Virus record (IMG/VR): IMGVR_UViG_3300031963_005593
Location: 1 to 61,844 of that record
Origin: a virus
Length of the DNA stretch: 61,844 nucleotides
Direction: 5' to 3' (one strand)
Shown here: positions 40,509-48,968 of the stretch, one piece after another
Position numbering within the stretch: position 1 is the first letter of the stretch
How the letters are laid out: every line of letters begins with the position of its first letter
Made by a program: the position numbers and the translations under genes
Notes under the pieces: model-generated
Told to the model about the DNA's origin: nothing
Database searches by the model: none
The model's input: the letters and a program-made list of their open reading frames with translations, nothing else

Positions 40509-40787
40509 ATGTTGGCTACTTTAATTAATAATACCGTTGACGCCATCCAAACTTCAAAGAAGATTTTCGTTGATACTTTCGTCAAGCACGAAGGTCTAGC
40601 AAAGTCTCTCAATGAGTTTGTAGATGCCCAAACCAACTATACAAAGCAAGCAATTGATGCTAGTATGAAAGCTGGTAATGAGGTGTACAAGACTGTCTCT
40701 GACAGAACGTTTTACACTGATACCGCAAAGGCTATGCAAGAATCTGCACAGGCTTTGTTTCACACACAGAAGAAAGAAGGAAAGTAA
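40509..40787 (+). CDS. Phasin-like helical protein
   Basis: A 92-residue all-helical protein: KKIFVDTFVKHEGLAKSLNEFVDAQTNYTKQAIDASMKAG. Alternating charged heptads and FVDAQTxYTKQ resemble phasins (polyhydroxyalkanoate granule coat proteins), as annotated in some marine phages. It could also simply be a coiled-coil protein. Next gene overlaps in TAATG. Confidence 0.5.
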   Translation: MLATLINNTVDAIQTSKKIFVDTFVKHEGLAKSLNEFVDAQTNYTKQAIDASMKAGNEVYKTVSDRTFYTDTAKAMQESAQALFHTQKKEGK

Positions 40788-40885
40788 TGTTTAATCATAA
40801 TTACATAGTAACTGTTTCGCGGGCTGCACACATGTCCGTGATAGCGTTATCCGCAGTATGTTTGTACGGCATACTCACACTTTAA
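40787..40885 (+). CDS. Tiny membrane peptide
   Basis: A 32-residue open frame starting in the TAATG overlap (MFNHNYIVTVSRAAHMSVIALS...), with one hydrophobic helix to the end. It has the coupling of the neighbouring genes but no other support. Confidence 0.4.
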   Translation: MFNHNYIVTVSRAAHMSVIALSAVCLYGILTL

Positions 40886-40897
40886 GGACCATTAACT

Positions 40898-41167
40898 ATG
40901 AGCGATAGTAAAATTCCAGGACTTCCTGAGATTAAGTTCAATAAGAATGGATATGAAATCCGTTCTGATATCTTAGGTCTAGCTGAAAAGCTAGTCATTG
41001 AAGAATACAAGGCTAAGTTCATGGGTTGGGAATTGACTCAATACAAGGACGAAAAGACAGGTCAGATTGTGTCTCAGGTTTCCGCTCCAGAGTTCCCGGG
41101 TCTTGAAAAGGTCCTTGAGACCGCGCAGAAGATGTATGATTTCGTAAATAACAACCCGAAAAAGTAA
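40898..41167 (+). CDS. Conserved T4-type phage protein
   Basis: An 89-residue protein: IPGLPEIKFNKNGYEIRSDILGLAEKLV, MGWELTQYKDEKTGQIVSQV and FPGLEKVLETAQKMYDFVN. This arrangement recurs in marine T4-type phages and has no known role. Confidence 0.65.
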   Translation: MSDSKIPGLPEIKFNKNGYEIRSDILGLAEKLVIEEYKAKFMGWELTQYKDEKTGQIVSQVSAPEFPGLEKVLETAQKMYDFVNNNPKK

Positions 41168-41176
41168 AATTATCGG

Positions 41177-41205
41177 TTGACAAAAGGTCTCCTTGGAGCT
41201 ATAGT
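41177..41205 (+). promoter_or_regulatory. Early promoter with dyad, family member 1
   Basis: TTGACA at 41177-41182, 17-bp spacer, TATAGT at 41200-41205. The -10 lies in the 19-bp dyad GCTATA(41198-41203)/TATAGC(41211-41216), itself nested in TCTCCTT/AAGGAGA (41188-41194 and 41221-41227). Confidence 0.85.
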
Positions 41206-41233
41206 GATAATATAGCTTCTAAGGAGATTTTTT

Positions 41234-41440
41234 ATGGGTAAGGAAGATTTCATCAGCTACGTGCTTAGTTTCTATAACGGTACAGATGGTATCTACAAGG
41301 ATGTAGATGCTACTCATGCCGAAGTGATTGATGCTACCCGTAAGCTTGAATATATGTATCGCAGCAACGGCGATGAACCTGTTTATGACAGTATTGACCG
41401 TGAGCGTGTTCGTGACTTTATTCTAGAGAGCCGCAAGTAA
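41234..41440 (+). CDS. Small hypothetical early protein
   Basis: A 68-residue protein: EDFISYVLSFYNGTDGIYKDVDATHAEVIDATRKLEYM. Helical, acidic, unrecognised. Strong AAGGAG site; own early promoter; TAATG overlap with the next gene. Confidence 0.6.
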   Translation: MGKEDFISYVLSFYNGTDGIYKDVDATHAEVIDATRKLEYMYRSNGDEPVYDSIDRERVRDFILESRK

Positions 41441-41817
41441 TGAAACAGTATTATGTTATTGCAGGGGCAATTGCTATATTGTCTACTACTGCTGGAATGA
41501 TTTATTTTGCAACACGCAACGATCACTTCAAAAACGCTCCTACTGAAATTGCAGGATGTAAGGATCCGGCGGTAACTGCGGTAATTCATTCTATTAGAAA
41601 TTATCCTAATAGTTGGGAAACAGATAATTACCAAATGTGGCATGATGAAGATGTTAGCATTTGGACTGCAAATGAGGATTATGGCCTATCGCTCACGATG
41701 GGAAGTAGTAACGCTAGCCCCGATCACTATGCTATGGACGATCAGTGCCGTGCAGTATTATATGACACAACTCAAACTTGGCTTAGGAACACACTCAATG
41801 AAAAACTCCGAGGTTAA
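41440..41817 (+). CDS. Membrane-anchored hypothetical protein
   Basis: A 125-residue protein with an N-terminal membrane anchor (YYVIAGAIAILSTTAGMIYFA) and a periplasmic part with two Cys (GCKDP, DQCRAV) and many aromatic residues. Possibly a signal anchor. Family not recognised. Confidence 0.55.
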   Translation: MKQYYVIAGAIAILSTTAGMIYFATRNDHFKNAPTEIAGCKDPAVTAVIHSIRNYPNSWETDNYQMWHDEDVSIWTANEDYGLSLTMGSSNASPDHYAMDDQCRAVLYDTTQTWLRNTLNEKLRG

Positions 41818-41959
41818 TTACAAAGAAGTAGCTGTGCCTGCAGGTACGTTTCGGATGTACGATGATCGCCCCAACGTGTGGGTAGAAGTTCCGCGTGGCG
41901 ATGGTTATGCGAATTGGATGGATCGCGGCGCTGCCATGGCAGCAGAAAGTGAAAAGTAA
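41798..41959 (+). CDS. Small hypothetical protein
   Basis: A 53-residue frame (MKNSEVNYKEVAVPAGTFRMYDD ...) overlapping the previous gene by 20 bp and the next by 1 bp (TAATG). The sequence NVWVEVPRGDGYANWMDRG reads like a real protein; no clear ribosome site, so it may depend on coupling. Confidence 0.5.
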   Translation: MKNSEVNYKEVAVPAGTFRMYDDRPNVWVEVPRGDGYANWMDRGAAMAAESEK

Positions 41960-42267
41960 TGCCTTATACTGTTCTTGATGCTATGCAGGATGAAATTGAC
42001 TTTCTCCGTGAAATGGCGAAGGTTGAGGAAAAACGTGATAAATTCATCCTCGTAGGGATTTACCGCGAGATTGCTAACTCTCACCAACGAGTTATCAACC
42101 GCGTAAAGAGCGGCGTTGACTATTCTCTTGAAATCGTAGATGGTGAAATAAAGAGAGTACATAAGAAGTCCGATCGTAAGACTCTTGAGGAAGAGTATCC
42201 TGCACTCAAGAAAGCTGCTGAACAGTACGATCTTGTTAAAGATTTGGTTGACAGTACTCCAGATTAA
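41959..42267 (+). CDS. Helical hypothetical protein
   Basis: A 102-residue charged helical protein: VLDAMQDEIDFLREMAKVEEKRDKFI then HQRVINRVKSGVDYSLEIVDGEIK. Unrecognised. Confidence 0.55.
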   Translation: MPYTVLDAMQDEIDFLREMAKVEEKRDKFILVGIYREIANSHQRVINRVKSGVDYSLEIVDGEIKRVHKKSDRKTLEEEYPALKKAAEQYDLVKDLVDSTPD

Positions 42268-42287
42268 ATAACACAAAGGAAAGAACA

Positions 42288-42491
42288 ATGAAGGAAAATA
42301 TTTTTAATGCGCTTAAGGCTCACTTTGAGTCTCATATTCTTAAGCATAAGATGAACGTTGAAATTATGCTTAACAACCCAATGGCAATCCATGAACACAC
42401 TGATTTCATGGGTGCAGTTGAACTTGAACTTGCACAGATTGCCGAATACGAAGATAAGCTTGAGGCATTGACCAAACACTTTAATACCTGA
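42288..42491 (+). CDS. Small helical phage protein
   Basis: A 67-residue protein: IFNALKAHFESHILKHKMNVEIMLNNPMAIHEHTDFMGAVELELAQIAEYEDKLEAL. Common small T4-type phage protein with the central HExHTDF motif; function unknown. Confidence 0.6.
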   Translation: MKENIFNALKAHFESHILKHKMNVEIMLNNPMAIHEHTDFMGAVELELAQIAEYEDKLEALTKHFNT

Positions 42492-42509
42492 TATTTGGTA
42501 ATTTTTTGG

Positions 42510-42549
42510 TTGACATTGTTTGCCCATTTTGCTATAACAAGATTATAGC
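42510..42549 (+). promoter_or_regulatory. Early promoter with dyad, family member 2
   Basis: TTGACA at 42510-42515, 17-bp spacer containing GCCCATTTT, TATAAC at 42533-42538. GCTATAA/TTATAGC dyad at 42531-42549. AAGGAG follows the right arm. Confidence 0.88.
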
Positions 42550-42563
42550 AAGGAGACAATGTT

Positions 42564-42785
42564 ATGATTATTATTTCAACTAATAAGTGGACCATCTATT
42601 TCAATGGATGGCGTCCCCAAATCGTGAAAACTTGGGTTAGTGGTCTTGAAACTGCAATCCTCAAGGGAACTCCGGAACAGCAGGTTGAGGAGCTTAAGGT
42701 TCGCCTGCGTTATGCAGGGGTCAGCAACAACGTCACTGACCCCAATTGGAAGCCAAAAAAGACAAGAAATCGTCGTAAACGGTGA
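42564..42785 (+). CDS. Small basic early protein
   Basis: A 73-residue protein: KWTIYFNGWRPQIVKTWVSGLETAILKGTPEQQVEELKVRLRYAGV, ending KKTRNRRKR. The basic tail suggests nucleic-acid binding. Unrecognised. Confidence 0.55.
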   Translation: MIIISTNKWTIYFNGWRPQIVKTWVSGLETAILKGTPEQQVEELKVRLRYAGVSNNVTDPNWKPKKTRNRRKR

Positions 42786-42793
42786 TTTTTTGG

Positions 42794-42822
42794 TTGACTT
42801 CGGTTACCCATTTTGCTATAAC
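42794..42822 (+). promoter_or_regulatory. Early promoter for rIIA, family member 3
   Basis: TTGACT at 42794-42799, 17-bp spacer with GGTTACCCATTTTGC, TATAAC at 42817-42822. The right dyad arm is only partly kept. Confidence 0.85.
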
Positions 42823-42852
42823 TAATATATCAAGACAACACAGAGGCACACA

Positions 42853-45006
42853 ATGATTATCAAGAACAAGATTGACAACGAACCGGTTCTCTCTAACGTC
42901 GGTGAAGTTGGTGAGTTTCGCATTCGCAACAGTGCGAAGGCTTTCAGCATTCTTTCGTCAGGTCTGTATGCGAACAAGGTTCGTGCTATCATTCGTGAAT
43001 ATTCGTGTAACGCAGTTGACTCGCACGTTGAAGCTGGTCGTGCTGACACTCCCTTTGATGTTCATCTTCCGAACTCGCTTGAGCCTTGGTTCGCAGTTCG
43101 TGACTATGGTGTGGGTCTTGACGAACAGCAGGTTCGTAATATCTTCACTACTTACTTTGAATCCACTAAGACTGCTACCGACGAACTGATTGGTGGCCTG
43201 GGTCTTGGTTCTAAGTCGGCTTTCAGCTATACCGACAACTTCACTATCGTTGCAGTTAAAGCTGGTATCAAGCGTGTGTTCACTGCTTTCATCAACGATC
43301 AGGGTGTTCCTTCTATCGCTCCGATGGGAGAAGAAGCCAGCAACGAACCGAATGGTGTTGAAATTCGTTTTGCAGTTGAAGACTCGTATGACTTCCGCAA
43401 GTTCTACAACGAAGCCCAGCATGTTTATAAGCATTTCAAGCTTCGTCCTATCGTAAGCGGTGGCATCGGTGAGTTTACGTTCATTGATCCTGAATACAGC
43501 GATGTTGACATTATCCCGGGTGTTCACGCTAACGACCGTGGTTATGGTAACAGCTACGCTATCATGGGCAATATTGAATACCCGCTTGACATTCCTGGTA
43601 ACATGGACCTCGGTGATGTTGGGCACCTTCTGCGTTGTGGTCTGACCATTGAGTTTGCGATTGGCGAACTTGACATTCAGGCTTCTCGTGAGGGTCTGTC
43701 CTACATTCCCGAAACTGTTGCTGCTGTTAAGGCTAAGCTGGAAGCACTGAATGCTGTCCTCGCTGACCGTGTCGCAGAAGAAGTTGCTAGCATCAAGAAT
43801 GATTGGGAAAAGGCATACATTCTTGCTAAGAAGCTTGACAGTGATCTTTGGGGTGCAGCTACTAACAAGTATGTTACTGACACTGGCTTTGCACTGATCA
43901 CGAACAGCCGCTATGCTCGTTCTAAGAAGTTCCAGTTTGACGAAAAGACTCTTGAAAAGAAGTTTAATATCGTTATTCGTGGGTTCTACATCAATCACGG
44001 TTATGGTTCGTCTACTGCTTCTCGTATCAATCTTGACAATGTGTATAACAATGAAACGCATACTTACGAAAAGCACGTAGGCATCCCTGTTTCTAAGGAT
44101 ACGCAGTTTGTCGTGAATGACACTAAGGTTGGTGCAAGCGAACGTGCTAAGTATCACTGGAAGAATGCAAGCGGTCTCGGTCGCAATGATCATGTTTATG
44201 TGATTGAAAAGGCTGACAAGAACGCTGACATGAAGCTTACTGCTTTCTTCAAGGCTCTTTCCAATCCCCCCAAGACGCAGATCCACAAGGCTTCTACGCT
44301 TCTGGTAAAGGAACGTGCTGCTGGTATCGGTAAGGATGTGAGCATCCTCAAGCTTGAGCGCCGCAATCATCGTGGTCACATGAACAGCAATGACATGGTG
44401 TGGCGTGATGCTGGTAAGCTTGATCAGTTTGACGATAGCAAGACTTACTACTATCTCCCGCTCGTCGGCTTCAAGTGTGAAGGTGTTGCTCGTGCATACG
44501 ATATGAAGACCTTTGCTGGTGCTCTTGTTGACAGTGGCGTTCTCACTGAAACTGTTTACGGTGTTCGTAAGGCTGATCTTGAAAAGATCAAGGACAAGGC
44601 TAACTGGGTCAATCTTGATACTTACGTTGCTGACAAGCTTTCGCAGCCGAATATCATTGATGTTAAGGGTGTGATTAAGGAAGCTATCGGCTTTGATAGT
44701 TTCTACAAGTTCACTTATGTTCAGAACCACGTAGCGGCTAATAGCCCCTATCTCAAGCTGTACAACGAGTTTGTTGGTGTTAAGGCATCTAATGCAAACG
44801 TTCGTCGTGGACTCCAAACTCTGTGCGCCATCTACAAGGTGGAAGCAGGAAATGTCAACGTGACTGATGAAGTTGCTAAGTATACTAATGAAATGAAGGA
44901 GCTTAGCAATCGTTATCCGCTGCTTGACGACCTCAGCCGTTACTACCGCAATGCGGAAGCGATTGCTGAATATATCAACGCAATTGATGCTTTCAAGGGC
45001 ATTTAA
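42853..45006 (+). CDS. rIIA: rIIA-like protector protein (GHKL ATPase fold)
   Basis: A 717-residue RIIA homologue (T4 rIIA 725). The N-terminal GHKL fold is clear: VRAIIREYSCNAVDSHVEAG (N-box Glu/Asn), FAVRDYGVGLDEQQV (G1, DxGxG) and GGLGLGSKSAFSYTDNF (G2). T4 rIIA with rIIB affects lysis inhibition and blocks exclusion by lambda rex; membrane association is known there. Codons ending in C or CGT-type host-preferred codons are frequent, suggesting high expression. rIIB follows under its own promoter. Confidence 0.93.
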   Translation: MIIKNKIDNEPVLSNVGEVGEFRIRNSAKAFSILSSGLYANKVRAIIREYSCNAVDSHVEAGRADTPFDVHLPNSLEPWFAVRDYGVGLDEQQVRNIFTTYFESTKTATDELIGGLGLGSKSAFSYTDNFTIVAVKAGIKRVFTAFINDQGVPSIAPMGEEASNEPNGVEIRFAVEDSYDFRKFYNEAQHVYKHFKLRPIVSGGIGEFTFIDPEYSDVDIIPGVHANDRGYGNSYAIMGNIEYPLDIPGNMDLGDVGHLLRCGLTIEFAIGELDIQASREGLSYIPETVAAVKAKLEALNAVLADRVAEEVASIKNDWEKAYILAKKLDSDLWGAATNKYVTDTGFALITNSRYARSKKFQFDEKTLEKKFNIVIRGFYINHGYGSSTASRINLDNVYNNETHTYEKHVGIPVSKDTQFVVNDTKVGASERAKYHWKNASGLGRNDHVYVIEKADKNADMKLTAFFKALSNPPKTQIHKASTLLVKERAAGIGKDVSILKLERRNHRGHMNSNDMVWRDAGKLDQFDDSKTYYYLPLVGFKCEGVARAYDMKTFAGALVDSGVLTETVYGVRKADLEKIKDKANWVNLDTYVADKLSQPNIIDVKGVIKEAIGFDSFYKFTYVQNHVAANSPYLKLYNEFVGVKASNANVRRGLQTLCAIYKVEAGNVNVTDEVAKYTNEMKELSNRYPLLDDLSRYYRNAEAIAEYINAIDAFKGI

Positions 45007-45009
45007 TAG

Positions 45010-45038
45010 TTGACAATGTAAACGTAGTGTGCTATAAC
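45010..45038 (+). promoter_or_regulatory. Early promoter for rIIB, family member 4
   Basis: TTGACA at 45010-45015, 17-bp spacer, TATAAC at 45033-45038, right after the rIIA stop. Confidence 0.85.
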
Positions 45039-45071
45039 TTAATTCTTAACTCTCACTGAAAGGTAAATCTA

Positions 45072-45968
45072 ATGTCGTTTCCGTATATCGTCCAGGGTTC
45101 GAATATCACTGTTGTTATCGGCACTACGCCGCATACTGTGAGCAAGAGCCACATTGCATACAATAAGCTGCTTTCCGCTATCAAGGCTGGTGAGTGGGAG
45201 ACTGTTCAGGATATCATCGAACCTAAGCAGGTTGTTCTTAACTTCGGTCAAGGCAACGTCAGCATTCAGGGCGATAAGATTTTCTGGAAGGGTCGTGAAA
45301 TGCACAATGCGCTTACCAAGCGTATGGTTGCTATGATCCAGGAAGACTTCCCGGTTGACCCGCTCGTTGCTTTCATGGAAAATCTCATGGAGAATCCGAG
45401 CAAGCGGGCAGTCAACGAACTGTATGGCTTCCTTGAAAAGAACACTCTTCCGATCACTTCGGATGGTTGCTTCCTCGCTTACAAGAAGGTTCGTCAGGAC
45501 TATCTTGATTGTCATTCGGGCACCGTGCTTAACAAGCCTGCTGCTTACATGACTGATGAAGATACTGCTGCACTTGAAGAAGCTGCTGGTAAGAACAGCG
45601 AAGTTACGGTTGAAGTTGTTGACGGGGTGACTGTCGTTTCTATGGAACGCAATCTCGTTGACGATGATCAGAACCGCACTTGCTCTACTGGTCTGCACTT
45701 CTGTTCGAAGGATTATCTGAATCACTTCGGCGGTGAGCGTATCGTCATTCTCAAGATCAATCCGCGTGATGTTGTCAGCATCCCGAACGACTACAATGAC
45801 TCTAAGGGTCGTTGCGCTCGTTACGAAATCGTTGACGAGATTGACAAGGATAAGGCTGACGAGGCGTTCGCTAAGAGCGTTCAGGAAGCTGCTGATGCAG
45901 AAGCAAGCACTCTCACCCCCGAGAAGCTTGTTGAGGCTCTTAATCAGCTTATTGCTTCGCAGAAGTAA
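45072..45968 (+). CDS. rIIB: rIIB-like protein
   Basis: A 298-residue RIIB homologue (T4 rIIB 312). ITVVIGTTPHTVSKSHIAYNKLLSAIKAGEW, RMVAMIQEDFPVDPLVAFMENLMENPSKRAVNELYGFLEKNTLPIT and CFLAYKKVRQDYLDCHSGTV, then CSTGLHFCSKDYL and VVSIPNDYNDSKGRCARYEIV are all RIIB landmarks. It is the partner of RIIA. Confidence 0.93.
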   Translation: MSFPYIVQGSNITVVIGTTPHTVSKSHIAYNKLLSAIKAGEWETVQDIIEPKQVVLNFGQGNVSIQGDKIFWKGREMHNALTKRMVAMIQEDFPVDPLVAFMENLMENPSKRAVNELYGFLEKNTLPITSDGCFLAYKKVRQDYLDCHSGTVLNKPAAYMTDEDTAALEEAAGKNSEVTVEVVDGVTVVSMERNLVDDDQNRTCSTGLHFCSKDYLNHFGGERIVILKINPRDVVSIPNDYNDSKGRCARYEIVDEIDKDKADEAFAKSVQEAADAEASTLTPEKLVEALNQLIASQK

Positions 45969-45981
45969 TCAATAAAAAACT

Positions 45982-46022
45982 GTGCCCGGAGCAACTTTTT
46001 GGTTGACTTCGGGCACCTTTTT
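45982..46022 (+). terminator. Terminator whose loop contains the next promoter's -35
   Basis: GTGCCCG at 45982-45988 pairs with CGGGCAC at 46010-46016, followed by CTTTTTG. The 21-nt loop holds TTTTTGGTTGACTT, that is the -35 box of the promoter at 46003. Confidence 0.8.
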
Positions 46023-46042
46023 GTCTATAGTGAATATATAGC
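46003..46042 (+). promoter_or_regulatory. Early promoter with dyad, family member 5
   Basis: TTGACT at 46003-46008, 17-bp spacer, TATAGT at 46026-46031. 19-bp dyad at 46024-46042 with one mismatch (T for G). Confidence 0.85.
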
Positions 46043-46055
46043 AAGGAGATAGCAA

Positions 46056-46715
46056 ATGGCTCGTTACACTCGTCCCGTCTACAACACTGCTGATGTTTTC
46101 GCTGCTGCTTGTGCAGCCCAGCGTATCAACGGTGAATATCTCAAGACCGATGATGTTACCTATCATGACGATGGGCACGAATATAGCCATACCGTCAATC
46201 GTGTCGCTAATAAGACTCTTACTCACCAGTTTTTGAAGGGTGATTTTGATATTAGTGACGAAGACCGTGAAATGGCTGAGAAGGTCATGCAGTATTGCCG
46301 CGGTCTTACATTCAAATTGCTGACTGATAAGCGTTTGAGCGACTTTGAACAGACCATGCTCACTATCGTTGAAAAGCCTACCACCGACAGCAACTATGAT
46401 ATTGCTGTTACTGCCTCTCTTCCTGCTAGCTACGAACGTTCTATTGCTCGTGCAGCACAGAACATTCGCCTTCGTGAGAATGCTGGTTGCATTGAAGCGC
46501 CTGTTGGCTCTAAGATTGAACTTGACATTGAGGTTGTTCGCTGCAATTGGAGCAATGAATGGGGCGTTTTCTATGTTACTGCTATCGCTGATGCCGGTGT
46601 AGTGTTCTTTGCACAGCAGAATAAGATTGAAGTTGACTCCAAGATTCGTATCAAGGGTAAGGTCAAGCGTCACAAGGAAGATCGTACCCAGCTTAGTCAT
46701 GTAAAGTTTCTATGA
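46056..46715 (+). CDS. Conserved phage protein with OB-like C-terminus
   Basis: A 219-residue protein. The N-terminal half is helical (NTADVFAAACAAQRINGEYLK, EDREMAEKVMQYCRGLTFKLLT). The C-terminal half, GSKIELDIEVVRCNWSNEWGVFYVTAIADAGVVFF then SKIRIKGKVKRHKEDRTQLSHVKF, has the alternating strands of an OB fold, so it may bind single-stranded nucleic acid. Role unknown. It overlaps the next gene by 4 bp. Confidence 0.65.
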   Translation: MARYTRPVYNTADVFAAACAAQRINGEYLKTDDVTYHDDGHEYSHTVNRVANKTLTHQFLKGDFDISDEDREMAEKVMQYCRGLTFKLLTDKRLSDFEQTMLTIVEKPTTDSNYDIAVTASLPASYERSIARAAQNIRLRENAGCIEAPVGSKIELDIEVVRCNWSNEWGVFYVTAIADAGVVFFAQQNKIEVDSKIRIKGKVKRHKEDRTQLSHVKFL

Positions 46716-47122
46716 TTGAACAACTCAAGAAACGCTGGAAAGGGTACAAAGAAAAGCGATTCTTAGAAACGCACGGTTGCAAGACCTGGCGTGAGTATGA
46801 GCGTAGATACGATAAGGATATTGGGCCTATGGCAAGATGGGCCCACACCTTTTACCACGGATACCCTTACATATTTCCCCTAGATCCTCAAGGGCTTCGT
46901 GATTACGGAATGCTCGGAGTTATGCCATATCATGATTTAGTAGACCAAATGATGGAATGGTGCGAACAAAATTGTCAAGGTAAGTGGCGCAATGATTGGC
47001 ACCGTGGATTTTGGGATGGCCATGGCAACTACGAATTAAATGGTATCGGCGGCGGCGATATTATGTTCTTTGCATTCAAAGAAGAAGCCGACTATGTTTG
47101 GTTTACATTGGTGTGGTCATGA
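46712..47122 (+). CDS. Small phage protein, WFxLxW family member 1
   Basis: A 136-residue protein rich in Trp, His and Tyr, ending GGGDIMFFAFKEEADYVWFTLVW. The end FxxExDxxWFxLxW is shared with the next gene and loosely with the one after it, so three paralogues may lie in a row. Unknown function. Confidence 0.6.
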   Translation: MIEQLKKRWKGYKEKRFLETHGCKTWREYERRYDKDIGPMARWAHTFYHGYPYIFPLDPQGLRDYGMLGVMPYHDLVDQMMEWCEQNCQGKWRNDWHRGFWDGHGNYELNGIGGGDIMFFAFKEEADYVWFTLVWS

Positions 47123-47331
47123 CATATACGTTATGCATAAACGATAAAAATAATCAAACCCAAGTTTGGTGGATAAACTTCTTACTTAGTTTGCCTAATG
47201 ATATTAAAGATATTCCCAAAGAACTTAAAGCCTGGGGTGCAACAATTCCATACGATAGAAATGGTTATAGCGATACTATCGTGTTTGACAGAGAAGAAGA
47301 TTTAGCATGGTTTCTGTTGAAATGGGGATAA
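47119..47331 (+). CDS. Small phage protein, WFxLxW family member 2
   Basis: A 70-residue protein (start 47119, ATGA overlap) ending TIVFDREEDLAWFLLKWG, closely matching the end of the preceding protein. Unknown function. Confidence 0.6.
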   Translation: MTYTLCINDKNNQTQVWWINFLLSLPNDIKDIPKELKAWGATIPYDRNGYSDTIVFDREEDLAWFLLKWG

Positions 47332-47564
47332 GAAAATATAAACTTGTCAGACGCGGACCAAAGTATTGTGTTCGTGTCAAAGGTATTATTAATACAACTA
47401 AAGCCTACCATTGGTGCCGCGAAAGGAACATGAGTTATCATATCAAGCAGCATTGGAACACTAGATGGGACCAAATGTACTTATATGAAGTTCGGGACTG
47501 GGATTATAGCTTCATCTTTGACAAAGAGTATGAAGCCACTGCCTTTATGATAGGCTTCCTGTAG
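47307..47564 (+). CDS. Small phage protein, WFxLxW family member 3 (divergent)
   Basis: An 85-residue protein, start 47307 or 47322 (neither has a good ribosome site). It has KYKLVRRGPKYCVRVKG and ends YSFIFDKEYEATAFMIGFL, which keeps the FDxExxAxxFxxxF pattern of its neighbours. Confidence 0.5.
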   Translation: MVSVEMGIRKYKLVRRGPKYCVRVKGIINTTKAYHWCRERNMSYHIKQHWNTRWDQMYLYEVRDWDYSFIFDKEYEATAFMIGFL

Positions 47565-47566
47565 GA

Positions 47567-47595
47567 TTGACAAGCACTTTTAATCGTGCTATAGT
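47567..47595 (+). promoter_or_regulatory. Early promoter for DNA ligase, family member 6
   Basis: TTGACA at 47567-47572, 17-bp spacer, TATAGT at 47590-47595. Left arm GCTATA present, right arm absent. Confidence 0.85.
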
Positions 47596-47624
47596 GATAA
47601 ACTAAATTGAACAAAGGATACTTT

Positions 47625-48968
47625 ATGTCGGCCTCGTGGATTAAGAAACTGAATGAGGATAACGGTCGTCTCCATAAAGAAGACGTTCTCAAGCAAGCAC
47701 TTGAAGCTGCTATCTTGGGTAGCGAAAACGCCATTACTTTTCTAGGCGGCGTCAAGGCATGTTATAACCCATATGAAACGTTTGGTGTAAAGCAGATTCC
47801 TGATTCGTTGGGAATTACCGATGCTGAAAATCCTTGGGACGAATTCTTTGATCTATTGCAGTCATTGAGTGACCGCCGTATTACGGGCCATGCTGCTCGT
47901 GACGCTATTCAAGAAATGTCCGAACGTTTTGATAGTGAAGAATGGAACTTGTTCCTTGCTCCTATCCTTCGTCGTGATATGCGCTGTGGCGTAAGCACTA
48001 CTACATTTAACAAGATTGTCAAGAAAACTCATTACGAGATTCCCGTGTTCAGTTGTCAGCTTGCTACGAATAGCGAGGGGCGTCCTGAAATGAAGGGCAT
48101 CAAGCGTCTTGAGCCTAAGCTTGACGGTGTCCGCGTTCTTATGGCTGTTGGCTTCCCCGACTATGGTGGTATCAATATTGTTTGCTACAGTCGCAATGGT
48201 AAGATTTTTGAAAACTTTCAGCACATTGAAGAACAGATTGAAAACTATGCTGACCATCTGCTAAAGGCAACTGGTGTTAAGTCAGGTGGCTTGTCAGGTG
48301 GCTTTGTCCTTGATGGTGAAGTAGTTGGCAATAGCTTTCAGGAACTGATGCGTCAGGCTCGTCGTAAGGAAGACGTACAGAATGACGATAGCGTGTTTCA
48401 TATCTTTGACGTTATTCCCATTGAAGATTTCCTTCGCGGACATTGGAATGCACAGTTGAGCAAGCGTCTTGCTATCCTCGAGAAGATGCAGCCTACTATT
48501 GACAAGATGGCTAACGTAGAGTTGCTTCCGCATATTCAAGTTGATCTTGACACGGAAGAAGGTCAGAAGGCGCTCCACAAGTACGCACAGGACATGGTAG
48601 CGGCTGGTTATGAGGGCATTATGATCAAGGACCTTGATGCTCCTTATGAATGCGCCCGTAGCAAGTTTTGGCTAAAGTGGAAGCCCACTATCACTGTTGA
48701 CTTGCAGGTTATCGGCATTGAAGAAGGCACTGGTCGCAATAAGGGTCGGCTTGGTGCCCTTGTCTGTGCAGGAAACGATCACGGTAAGGATATTGTTGTG
48801 AACGCAGGTAGCGGATTTAGTGACAGTGATCGTATTCAGTTTTGGGAAGACCGTAACTTTGTGTTTGGTCGCACCGTTGAGATTATGGCTGATGCTATTA
48901 CACAGAACCAAGACGGAACCTACAGCCTGCGGTTCCCTCGCTTTGTTCGCTTTAGAGACGATAAGTGA
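47625..48968 (+). CDS. ATP-dependent DNA ligase (T4 gp30-type)
   Basis: A 447-residue ligase; ATG at 47625 with AAAGGA upstream. EPKLDGVRV carries the adenylated Lys (about 165, motif I KxDG), VCYSRNGK is motif III-like, VLDGEVVG (motif IIIa/IV), EGIMIKD (motif IV) and FWLKWKPTI (motif V, K-x-K). Length is near T4 gp30 (487). It seals nicks after exonuclease and polymerase action. The next gene starts in its stop (TGATG). Confidence 0.94.
   Translation: MSASWIKKLNEDNGRLHKEDVLKQALEAAILGSENAITFLGGVKACYNPYETFGVKQIPDSLGITDAENPWDEFFDLLQSLSDRRITGHAARDAIQEMSERFDSEEWNLFLAPILRRDMRCGVSTTTFNKIVKKTHYEIPVFSCQLATNSEGRPEMKGIKRLEPKLDGVRVLMAVGFPDYGGINIVCYSRNGKIFENFQHIEEQIENYADHLLKATGVKSGGLSGGFVLDGEVVGNSFQELMRQARRKEDVQNDDSVFHIFDVIPIEDFLRGHWNAQLSKRLAILEKMQPTIDKMANVELLPHIQVDLDTEEGQKALHKYAQDMVAAGYEGIMIKDLDAPYECARSKFWLKWKPTITVDLQVIGIEEGTGRNKGRLGALVCAGNDHGKDIVVNAGSGFSDSDRIQFWEDRNFVFGRTVEIMADAITQNQDGTYSLRFPRFVRFRDDK

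Noticed and set aside
42958-44817. 619-residue minus-strand open frame inside rIIA
   Set aside because: Exact antisense shadow of rIIA, which has clear homology. The frame is open because of codon bias; its composition is not protein-like.
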